Shown in pieces: positions 9,342-15,703 of a DNA stretch of 15,908 nt. The stretch is from JAXGPP01 sp964436865 (GTDB taxonomy: Bacteria > Planctomycetota > Planctomycetia > Pirellulales > Thermoguttaceae), in NCBI GenBank assembly GCA_964436865.1, contig CAYTFK010000152.1:1-15908 (forward strand). Reading direction: 5' to 3'. Position numbers and translations under genes: made by a program. The first letter of the stretch is position 1. The number at the start of each line of letters is the position of its first letter. Under the pieces are notes generated by a model, which did no database searches, was not told the origin of the DNA, and saw only the letters and a program-made list of their open reading frames with translations.

Positions 9342-10685
9342 TCAGGCGGCCAGGGGATGGTAGCTTTCGGAATCGTTGTTGGCCGGCCCGTTCGCCGACT
9401 GCGATCCGCTAGCCACGCGCCGCCGTCGCCACGCCGGCCGCCACGAGACGGGCGACGCTGGCATTGCCGGCACCGCAGAGCGGGCGGGCAGGCTCACCAG
9501 CAGCAGGATCGACATCACCCGCGCCAGCGAGGAGATGACGAACAGCGTCCAGTAGGCCGCGGGCGAGGCGCCCAGCGCGCCGAGGAGCAACCCGCCGGCA
9601 AGGGAGCCCAGCAGGATCGCCGTCGCATTCGCCAGGTTCCAGGCGGTCAAGATCGCCAACCGCTTGTGTGTGGGGATGGTGTCGATGAACAGGAGAAGCT
9701 GGGCCAGTTCGTGCGCTCCCCAGGCCGCCCCGCTGAGCATCTGCACGGCAAACAGGTACCAGTAGGCGTCGCCGAGCAACCACAGCGCGGGGATAGGTGC
9801 AATCGTCAGCCCGCCAATCCACAACAACCGCTCGGCGCCGTGCCGGGCGGCGAAACGCCCCAGCCACGGCAGGACGAGCACCTTGGCCAGGTACGCCGCG
9901 CAAATCAGCGCCGCATAGCGGCCGTAGCCCAGTTCCAGATGCCGCAGCATGTAGGGGGTGAAGTAGGGCCCCGCAAACTGCACGGCGGCCTGGATCGCCA
10001 CCATGTAGACCAGCATACGCGGATCCGCGTCGCGGCGCAGGCTGTTCATCAGCGCCCGCGGGCGGAGCGTGAGCATGTCGGCCACCGGAGCGGTCAGCTC
10101 GCGCTGGCTGTCGAGCAACTTCGCCGAAACCAGCCGGCTCGCGGCGGCGGCGATGAACAACCAGGCGAAGATCGCCAGCGCGGCGCCTTCCTGCCGGGTG
10201 GAATGCAGCACGAGCCCGCCCGCCGCGAAACTCAACAGCAATGCCAACTGGGCGGCGCGGGTCCGCCGGGCGAAGTAGCGCGCACGGATTTGCCGCGGCA
10301 CCAGCGTGCCGACCCACGCATTCCACGCCGGGCCGCCCGCCATGCTCGTTCCCCAATACACCGCCACGGCGAGGAAGATCAGCCCCAACGGCATGGCACC
10401 CAGCAGCGCGGCGGCCGCGAGCGGGACAAACGACCCAGCCTGCAGGATGGCGCACAGCACCACCCAGCGGCGATAGGAACCCAGCCGCCCCACGGCCCAC
10501 GGCGATACTAGCTGCAGCAGGGCTCCGGCAAGGTACGGCACGGTGACCACGAACCCCGAAGCGAGCTGGTTCGAGCTGATTGCCAGCACAAAGGCGGGGA
10601 GAAACGTCTCGCCGATCCCCACCATGACATTGCACGCCGCCCCGTCGGCATAGATGGCGCGCAAATCCTTGCGCATCGCGTTCAA
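9342..10685 (-). CDS. MFS-type membrane transporter
   Basis: This 447-residue integral membrane protein has about 12 hydrophobic segments, for example ETFLPAFVLAISSNQLASGF, VTVPYLAGALLQLVSPWAVG, LGLIFLAVAVYWGTSMAGG, LWIGGLTIAPIPALWLLGD and ILLGSLAGGLLLGALG. The charged loop GRLGSYRRWVVL after segment 2 matches the MFS loop 2-3 position. The middle loop (about 200-240) is long and charged. The C-terminal 45 residues are Arg/Ser/Pro-rich and probably cytoplasmic. Substrate unknown. The frame begins with TTG at 10685; ATG at 10676 (MRKDLRAIYADG) is an equally reasonable start, since neither has a strong Shine-Dalgarno. It runs in the same direction as acs but 160 bp upstream with a separate acs promoter, so a joint role is not implied. 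Confidence 0.85.
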   Translation of the reverse strand: MNAMRKDLRAIYADGAACNVMVGIGETFLPAFVLAISSNQLASGFVVTVPYLAGALLQLVSPWAVGRLGSYRRWVVLCAILQAGSFVPLAAAALLGAMPLGLIFLAVAVYWGTSMAGGPAWNAWVGTLVPRQIRARYFARRTRAAQLALLLSFAAGGLVLHSTRQEGAALAIFAWLFIAAAASRLVSAKLLDSQRELTAPVADMLTLRPRALMNSLRRDADPRMLVYMVAIQAAVQFAGPYFTPYMLRHLELGYGRYAALICAAYLAKVLVLPWLGRFAARHGAERLLWIGGLTIAPIPALWLLGDAYWYLFAVQMLSGAAWGAHELAQLLLFIDTIPTHKRLAILTAWNLANATAILLGSLAGGLLLGALGASPAAYWTLFVISSLARVMSILLLVSLPARSAVPAMPASPVSWRPAWRRRRVASGSQSANGPANNDSESYHPLAA

Positions 10686-11082
10686 CTGGGTCTCGCTTTC
10701 CAGCGCAGCCTCACCCCGCGCGCAGCATGTTCGCCGGGCCGCGGTCGGGAGCGGTGCTTTCAGGCACCCGTGAGGAGAGAGTCGTCGTCTCGGGAGAAGG
10801 GGAGGGAGTCTGCCTCGCTTGGGCTACTCAACGCAGGACGGTGCTGAAAACCGTCGTGGCTGTCCATTTTATCTTCGATCAGCGGATCACGAATCCGTTG
10901 GTCACTTGTAACGCACATCGCCGCCGAGCGGCAATGCCAGTGTTCGCCGCACGCCAGCGCGCCGGCAATATCGACAGGCGGCAAGCGGAACTTGAGAGAA
11001 ACGCGCGGCTTGTTCTGGCGCGGCGGCGACCGTAGTACAATTCCGTGTTCGCACGGTTCCATTCCGGTCAGAAGACGGCTGC
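10686..11082. other. Intergenic region between divergent MFS and TrmH-family genes
   Basis: These 397 bases separate two divergent genes. I see no convincing gene: the open frames on both strands lack composition or motifs typical of protein. Small inverted repeats occur, such as CGGAT/ATCCG and GCCGC/GCGGC. No tRNA or riboswitch fold was recognised. Confidence 0.5.
11036..11041 (+). promoter_or_regulatory. Possible -10 element of the TrmH-family gene
   Basis: TACAAT differs from TATAAT at one base and lies 41 bases before the ATG at 11083. The best upstream partner, TTGTTC at 11010-11015, is 20 bases away, longer than the usual 16-18. The call is weak. Confidence 0.25.
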
Positions 11083-11583
11083 ATGAACGAGTTTATTCAC
11101 GAGCGCCACAAGGCCCTGACCCCACTCGAACGCCCGCGGGAGCTTATCGTGGCCTGCCCGCCCATGCGGAGCAACGTCAACCTGTCGCGGATCGTCCGGG
11201 CGGCCAGTTGCTGCGGCGTGCGCCGGCTCATCTGCTGCGGTGCGGCGAAGATCAAGAAGGAGATCGCCCGCGAGACGGGCGACTCGATCGAAATCGAGCT
11301 CCACCGCACGCTCCCCCCCGTGCTGAACCGCCTCCGTAGCGAGGGGTACCGGCTGGTGGGCCTCGAGCAGACGACCAACTCGCAGTGCCTGTACGATTTT
11401 GCCTTCGAGCGCCAGACGGTGCTGGTGATCGGCAACGAGCGGCTGGGCCTGGAAGACGACGTGCTCCCGCTTCTCGACCACACCGTGGAGATTCCGATCT
11501 ACGGCCTGCCGTACAGCCACAACGCGGCCACCGCCGCCGCCATGGCGCTCTACGAGTACTGCCGCCAGTTTCCGCGGGGGTAG
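11083..11583 (+). CDS. SpoU/TrmH-family RNA 2'-O-methyltransferase
   Basis: This 166-residue protein consists of the SPOUT methyltransferase domain alone, without the N-terminal L30e-like substrate-binding domain of TrmH/RlmB, so in size it is closer to TrmL. The three family motifs are visible. Motif 1 is SNVNLSRIVRAASCCG (30-45). Motif 2 is VLVIGNERLGLEDDVL (113-128). Motif 3 spans 137-159 and contains IPIYGLPYSHNAATAAAMAL, which with motif 2 forms the trefoil knot that binds S-adenosylmethionine. Motif 1 usually reads N.G..R, and here Asn32-type residues replace the glycine; motif 3 has SHNA where relatives have SLNV. The target (tRNA or rRNA 2'-O-ribose) cannot be told. The next gene begins 99 bp downstream on the same strand. 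Confidence 0.88.
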   Translation: MNEFIHERHKALTPLERPRELIVACPPMRSNVNLSRIVRAASCCGVRRLICCGAAKIKKEIARETGDSIEIELHRTLPPVLNRLRSEGYRLVGLEQTTNSQCLYDFAFERQTVLVIGNERLGLEDDVLPLLDHTVEIPIYGLPYSHNAATAAAMALYEYCRQFPRG

Positions 11584-11682
11584 GCTGGCTTGCCGGAGGG
11601 TGGTTCCTCTGCCTATGCTGGCTCGGCGGCCGGCGCGCCGCACGCATTTGCCACTCGTTCCTCCCCGTCGTCCGCCTTCCTC

Positions 11683-14457
11683 ATGCCCGACCAACGCCAG
11701 ATCATCCGCTACCTCCGCGAGTGCTACGAGGCCGACAATCGCGAGACGGGCATTGCCAACCTGCTGGGCGAGAAGTGCCGCCATGTGATGTTCCTGACCG
11801 GCAGCGAGGACCTGCTGCGGGGCGTGCTCGACCGGGTGCCGCTCGAGCGCGAGCCCGCCCTGGCGGCGATGAAAGAAGCCGAGCTTGCCCGCAAGGATAA
11901 GTCGCTCGTCTATTGCGCCTTTCCGCTGGTCGGGCCGACGGCCGGACAACCGCAACTGCCGTCACGGCTGTGCGCGCCGCTGGTGTTCTACCCGGCGACG
12001 ATCGAAGACGATGGCCAGACCGCCTTTCTTTCGGTCGATCTCAGTCAGCAACGGGTGAACTATCCGGTGCTGGCCCGGCTGGCCGGCGACCGGCTTGGTT
12101 CGGGCGCAGCGGTGGAAGAGCTGTTGGGCGGGTTTCCCCAGGCCCCGTTCGGCAAAGACGACCTGCACGCGATCATGGCGCTGGTCATCGACCTGCTGGG
12201 CGAGGTCGACGTGTTGCGGCTGGCCGGCTATCCGGAGCTGGTCGGCGAAAAAGAGGTTCGCCGGCTGATGCGGTCTGCGGAAGGGGCCGGAGCCGCGGCG
12301 ATTCGCTGCCTGCCGGCAGCCGCGGTAGCGGTCGTCCCCCGCTCGCCGGAAACGCGCGGCGTGTTGTTCGAACTGGCCGAGATGGCTGCCGCCGAGCGGC
12401 TTTCGCTGCCGGTGGAAATGCTCGTTGGGCGAGCCGATCCGCCGGCCGCCGCGCGCCGCCCACCCGTAGCCGACTGCGTGCCGGCAATTCTCAGCCAGCC
12501 CCAGCAGGCCGTGCTCGGCTCGGCGGCCACCAATCCCCTGACCCTGGTGATCGGCCCGCCGGGTACGGGCAAGTCGTACACAATCGCCGCCATCGCGCTC
12601 GATCATCTCAGCCGCGGCGAGTCGGTGCTCATCGCCTCGCGAATGGATCATGCGGTGAATGTGGTGGGCCGGAAGATCGAGGCAATGGTCGGGCCGTCGC
12701 TGGGCGTGGTTCGCGGCGGGCCGCAGCGCCATCTTCGCGAGTTGAAGAAATCGCTGCATGCTCTGCTCCACGGGATGCGCCTGCAAACGCCGGTCGAGGC
12801 CCGCGCGGTGCGGCAGTTGGAAAAGCAGCTTGCCGGCGTGCGGCGGACCGTGGCCGCGCTGGAGCGTGAGATCGCCCGCCTGTCGGCCGGCGAGGAACAC
12901 TGGGGCCGGCTGCACGCCCAGGCCGAAACGGCCCGCGGACTGGCCGGCGCCGTGGGCCGCGCGAAGCTGTCATATCGCGGCTGGCGACTCGCCGGGCACG
13001 GGCCGCTGTGGACGCTTCTTGACCGTTACCAGCATGCAATGGACGAGCTCACCGCGATCAGCGGGCGCCTGCTGCGGCTCCGGGTGGATCGGCGGCTTCA
13101 GCTTCTCTTGAAGCATCAGCGGCGCGAGCTGAGCCGCTTCTCGCAGGCGATCCGCGCCCGCAGCAACGAGAAGCAGAGCCGGCTGTTCGCCGAGATGCGG
13201 CTCGACCTCGTGCTCCAGGCCCTGCCGATCTGGTTGGTGACGCTGGCCGATGTGGCCCAGATAGTCCCGCTCGAACCCGACCTGTTCGACGTGGCGATCC
13301 TCGACGAGGCGACCCAGTGCGACATCGCTAGTTGCCTGCCCGTGCTCCAGCGGGCGCGGCGCGGGGTGATCGTGGGCGATCCCAACCAGCTCAGGCACAT
13401 CTCGTTTCTTTCCCGGCAACGGCAGCAGGCGATCGCCGCCCGCAACGGCCTGGATAGCGACGACGAAGCGCGGTTCCCCTTTCGCGACAAGAGCATCCTC
13501 GACCTGGCCGGCGACGCGATCGGCTCGCAGGAACAAGTGCTGTTTCTCGACGAGCACTTCCGCAGCATGCCGCAGGTGATTGCGTTCAGCAACCGCGAGT
13601 TCTACTCCGGCGCGCTCAAGGTGATGACCGAGCGGCCCGACACGGCGCGGCTGGTGTGCGTCGAGCCGCGGTATACTTCCGGCCGGCGGACAGGGGGCGT
13701 CAATGCGGTGGAGGCCGAGGCGGTCGCCGCGGCGATTGCCCGGCGCGTGGAGGAGGAAGCCGAATTGCCGGCGGGCGTCTGCCACTCGCTGGGCGTGCTG
13801 TCGCCCTTTCGCGAGCAGGCCGACCGGATCGCGTCGCTCGTCGAGTCGCGGCTGACGCTCGACGCGCTGCGGAAACACGATTTGCTGGTGGGCACGGCGC
13901 ATGCGTTCCAGGGGGAAGAGCGCGACGTGATCTACCTGTCGCTGGCGGTGGACGGCGAGTCGCACCCGGCGACGTACATGTTTCTCAACAATCCGAACGT
14001 GTTCAACGTTTCGATCACGCGGGCCCGCAACGAGCAGTACATATACTGTTCGGTTCGCGCGGAGGAACTCAAGCCAGGAAGCCTCGTGCGGCGGTACCTC
14101 GAGTCGGTCGCCGCCGGAGTGGCCGCCGCGGCAGAGCCGAGCGGCAGTGTTCGCGATGCGTTTCTCGCGGCGGTGGGCGGGGCGGTCGAGCAGGCGGGGT
14201 TTCACGTCTGGCCGGCCTACCCGGTGGCCGGGCAGCGGATCGACCTGGTGATCGAGCGGGACGGCCGCGTGGGGGGCATCGATCTCATTGGCCATCCCGG
14301 CGCCTACTCCGGCGCGCTCGCCCTGGAACGCTGCCGCACGCTGCGGCGGGCCGGGCTGTGGGTGTTTCCGCTCCCCTACCGCGTCTGGAAACACCACCCG
14401 GCAACCTGCCTCGAAGCCATCTCCCACTGGCACGCGGCACTGTCAAGCCGCCGGTAG
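11683..14457 (+). CDS. SF1 (DNA2/NAM7-type) helicase with nuclease-like C-terminal domain
   Basis: I take the ATG at 11683 (924 residues). A TTG at 11590 would add 31 low-complexity residues. Neither has a clear ribosome-binding site. Residues 1-270 include LCAPLVFYPATIEDDG (96-111) and SQQRVNYPVL (121-130), similar to the DUF4011-type N-terminal region of large SF1 helicases. The ATPase follows: Walker A GPPGTGKS (291-298); a coiled coil at about 371-406; Walker B AILDEATQCD (538-547); motif III GDPNQL (565-570); motif IV-like DEHFRSMPQVIAFSNREFYS (623-642); motif V GTAHAFQGEERDVIY (737-751); and motif VI VSITRAR (776-782). Residues about 825-915 match the end-of-helicase PD-(D/E)XK (MTES_1575/DUF559-like) fold: RIDLVIE, GGIDLIG and WVFPLPYRVW. 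The usual catalytic ECD/ExK is IDLI here (Asp867, Ile869). It should unwind nucleic acid with ATP; a repair or anti-phage role is possible but unproven. Confidence 0.88.
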   Translation: MPDQRQIIRYLRECYEADNRETGIANLLGEKCRHVMFLTGSEDLLRGVLDRVPLEREPALAAMKEAELARKDKSLVYCAFPLVGPTAGQPQLPSRLCAPLVFYPATIEDDGQTAFLSVDLSQQRVNYPVLARLAGDRLGSGAAVEELLGGFPQAPFGKDDLHAIMALVIDLLGEVDVLRLAGYPELVGEKEVRRLMRSAEGAGAAAIRCLPAAAVAVVPRSPETRGVLFELAEMAAAERLSLPVEMLVGRADPPAAARRPPVADCVPAILSQPQQAVLGSAATNPLTLVIGPPGTGKSYTIAAIALDHLSRGESVLIASRMDHAVNVVGRKIEAMVGPSLGVVRGGPQRHLRELKKSLHALLHGMRLQTPVEARAVRQLEKQLAGVRRTVAALEREIARLSAGEEHWGRLHAQAETARGLAGAVGRAKLSYRGWRLAGHGPLWTLLDRYQHAMDELTAISGRLLRLRVDRRLQLLLKHQRRELSRFSQAIRARSNEKQSRLFAEMRLDLVLQALPIWLVTLADVAQIVPLEPDLFDVAILDEATQCDIASCLPVLQRARRGVIVGDPNQLRHISFLSRQRQQAIAARNGLDSDDEARFPFRDKSILDLAGDAIGSQEQVLFLDEHFRSMPQVIAFSNREFYSGALKVMTERPDTARLVCVEPRYTSGRRTGGVNAVEAEAVAAAIARRVEEEAELPAGVCHSLGVLSPFREQADRIASLVESRLTLDALRKHDLLVGTAHAFQGEERDVIYLSLAVDGESHPATYMFLNNPNVFNVSITRARNEQYIYCSVRAEELKPGSLVRRYLESVAAGVAAAAEPSGSVRDAFLAAVGGAVEQAGFHVWPAYPVAGQRIDLVIERDGRVGGIDLIGHPGAYSGALALERCRTLRRAGLWVFPLPYRVWKHHPATCLEAISHWHAALSSRR

Positions 14458-14481
14458 CATTTCCGCCGTCCAGCGCGTCTG

Positions 14482-14664
14482 GTGCCACGGGCCTGCCCGT
14501 GCTCTTCAATGCCCGCTTCTTACACTGACCCCGATCGTCCTGCCGGGCGCGATTCCCCTTGGCATCGCATTGTCAATCGTGCGCCCGTCGCTCGTAGTCC
14601 CGCCTTCAGGCGGTCCGTCGCCTTGTCCCACCGGCCCGCCCGTGTCCTTCAATACCCAGTTCTT
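14482..14664. repeat. Pair of diverged 40-nt direct repeats with hairpins
   Basis: Bases 14482-14521 and 14625-14664 align without gaps with 32 of 40 identities, sharing the block CTTCAAT flanked by GCCCGTG and TTCTT. The first copy contains the perfect hairpin CACGGGC-CT-GCCCGTG (14486-14501), which could also end the helicase transcript, 28 bases after its stop. Between the copies lies CCGCC-TTCA-GGCGG (14600-14613). They look like members of a dispersed intergenic repeat; whether they recur in the genome cannot be seen here. Confidence 0.5.
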
Positions 14665-14729
14665 GTCCTGAATCGCCGCACGAGCCTCCGCGATCGCAAG
14701 ACTTGCCGCGCACGGCGGCGGGGCCATGA

Positions 14730-14855
14730 AGCGCGCTGGAGATACCGCCCCTGGAAACATGGCAGAAGCCGCTTTCCTGGCTCAGGCCGGAGCAGCGGGA
14801 GCGGATCGCCAGTGCGGATTTTTACCAGCTCTTGCAGCGGGACATCACGCCCTGA
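14730..14855 (+). pseudogene. Possible remnant of a gene's 3' end
   Basis: After an in-frame TGA at 14727-14729 there are 41 codons and a TGA stop at 14853-14855. The translation ends with RPEQRERIASADFYQLLQRD followed by ITP, and reads like a genuine globular C-terminus (mixed charged, aromatic and Leu residues) rather than out-of-frame noise. It has no start codon and no upstream continuation, so it may be what is left of a gene truncated by rearrangement. I do not recognise the family. Confidence 0.25.
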
Positions 14856-14978
14856 AGCTATCAGCCGTCAGCCGTCAGCAAGCCGATTGCCGATTGCCGA
14901 TTGCCGATAGCTGATAGCTGAAAGCTGATAGCTGAAAGCTGATAGCTGAAAGCTGATAGCTGATAGCTGATAGCTGTG
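14856..14978. repeat. Heptamer tandem repeat array
   Basis: Three blocks share a 7-base period. CAGCCGT occurs twice at 14862-14875, CGATTGC three times at 14884-14904, and AGCTGAT/AGCTGAA ten times at 14909-14978 (the last copy is AGCTGTG), with AGCTGAT and AGCTGAA alternating in the first seven copies. The opening AGCTATCAG (14856-14864) is the reverse complement of CTGATAGCT inside the third block, so the array can fold back on itself. The minus strand translates to repeats of the type SYQLSAI because the unit is seven bases; this is not a real protein. Confidence 0.9.
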
Positions 14979-15066
14979 AGACAGAAACGACCGCCGTTTT
15001 CCGACGGCACCGCTGCTCTTGGAAAAACCCCGCCGGTGGGATAGCATGGAAGTGGTCGCAGAAAGG

Positions 15067-15118
15067 GTCCGCGCAACCGACGCGGACGGAGTCTGCGCCG
15101 CGGACCGCACTTGCGGTC
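15067..15118. repeat. Two perfect 7-bp hairpins upstream of the TPR gene
   Basis: GTCCGCG (15067-15073) pairs with CGCGGAC (15081-15087), and GACCGCA (15103-15109) pairs with TGCGGTC (15112-15118). They are 15 bases apart. They could be a REP-like pair or the edge of an inserted segment. I could not fit them to a complete attC or att site. Confidence 0.45.
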
Positions 15119-15159
15119 AAAGCTTGGACCAAAGAACCGTTGTGCCATCCAACCTGCTA

Positions 15160-15603
15160 ATGTCCATGGACGAATCCGACGATCCTCTTGCTCATTGCCA
15201 CTACGCGAACGACCTCGTCCGTGACGGACGGTTCGCGGAAGCCATCCAGCATTACGAGCGAGCTATTAGCTTAGACCCGGACCACCTCGATGCCGAGGCA
15301 TACGTCTTCCCCGCGTGGCTTCTCGCGACTTGTCCCAATGCCTCCTTGCGAAACGGTGCACGCGCAGTGGAACTTGCCATAAAGGCGTGTGAAATCACGG
15401 ACTGGGAGCCCTGGCCATTGACGGCGCTTGCCGCCGCCTATGCAGAAACAGGCCAATTCGGGAAGGCGGTTGCCTCACAGGAAAGAGCCAACGCGCTGTA
15501 CGAAGATTACACGCACTTGGAACAGGAATACCGTCAGAGGTGCGAGGCGCGCCTTGAGCGTTATCGGGCGTGCCGGACAATTGAATACGACCCCGAACCC
15601 TAA
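15160..15603 (+). CDS. Small TPR-repeat protein
   Basis: I chose the ATG at 15160 (147 residues); 15166 is an alternative, and neither has a ribosome-binding site. Three tetratricopeptide-like helix pairs are visible: HYANDLVRDGRFAEAIQHYE followed by RAISLDPDH (14-42), WLLATCPNASLRNGARAVEL (53-72) followed by AIKACEIT, and ALAAAYAETGQFGKAVASQE (89-108) followed by RANALY. The LATCP, NG and AVELAIKACE pattern is typical of TPR proteins in planctomycetes and should give a protein-binding solenoid. There is no signal peptide or enzymatic domain, so it is probably a cytosolic adaptor of unknown partner. GC content looks lower than in the genes to the left, by eye. The stop is followed one base later by a large imperfect palindrome (15605-15680), and the ATG lies 15 bases after GTTGTGC, as in integron cassettes. 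Confidence 0.75.
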   Translation: MSMDESDDPLAHCHYANDLVRDGRFAEAIQHYERAISLDPDHLDAEAYVFPAWLLATCPNASLRNGARAVELAIKACEITDWEPWPLTALAAAYAETGQFGKAVASQERANALYEDYTHLEQEYRQRCEARLERYRACRTIEYDPEP

Positions 15604-15604
15604 T

Positions 15605-15680
15605 GCACAACAGCCAACAGCCGCAGAGTCCTGCTTCGCAGGATCGGCCTTCGGCCGACGGCTAGTTGGCTCCGTTGGGC
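15605..15680 (+). other. attC-like imperfect palindrome (candidate integron recombination site)
   Basis: The outer ends are GCACAAC (15605-15611) and GTTGGGC (15674-15680), which pair at six of seven positions; GTTGGGC fits the attC core GTTRRRY. Inside, AGCCAAC (15612-15618) pairs with GTTGGCT (15665-15671), and AGCCG (15619-15623) with CGGCT (15659-15663). Unpaired bases remain on the right arm (A at 15664 and CC at 15672-15673). The tip carries two adjacent hairpins, TCCTGC-TTC-GCAGGA and TCGGCC-TTC-GGCCGA. Size (76 nt), position directly after one stop and shortly before the next start, and extra bases on one arm all resemble attC. Against it, the left spacer is shorter than usual and the bulges are on the less usual arm. 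Confidence 0.4.
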
Positions 15681-15703
15681 GAACCAATCATTGGCTCCCG
15701 CGT

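Larger units (their letters stand above)
14458..15159. other. Gene-poor repeat-rich region after the helicase gene
   Basis: About 700 bases with no convincing intact gene. It holds two diverged 40-nt repeats, small perfect hairpins (14486-14501 and 14600-14613), a short open remnant (14730-14855), a heptamer array (14856-14978) and two further hairpins (15067-15118). An ATG at 15019 would extend the downstream TPR gene by 47 codons, but that stretch is Arg/Asp-rich and overlaps the hairpins. Confidence 0.6.

Noticed and set aside
9336..10511. Plus-strand open frame (391 codons) opposite the MFS gene
   Set aside because: Gln/Arg/Gly-rich and antisense to clear transmembrane helices.
10727..11035. 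Small gene in the MFS/TrmH intergenic region
   Set aside because: No ribosome-binding site, Arg-rich composition and no similarity that I can recognise.
12970..14433. Long minus-strand open frame (487 codons) opposite the helicase
   Set aside because: Antisense to the helicase motifs; no recognisable domains.
14856..14978. CRISPR array
   Set aside because: The unit is seven bases with no spacers, and no cas genes are present; it is a simple tandem repeat.
15071..15145. Second attC-like site upstream of the TPR gene (GCGCAAC to GTTGTGC)
   Set aside because: The outer cores nearly pair, but no inner boxes match and the region folds into two separate hairpins instead.
15019..15159. N-terminal extension of the TPR protein from the ATG at 15019
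   Set aside because: The extra 47 residues overlap two perfect hairpins, have no TPR character and cross the putative cassette boundary at 15139.
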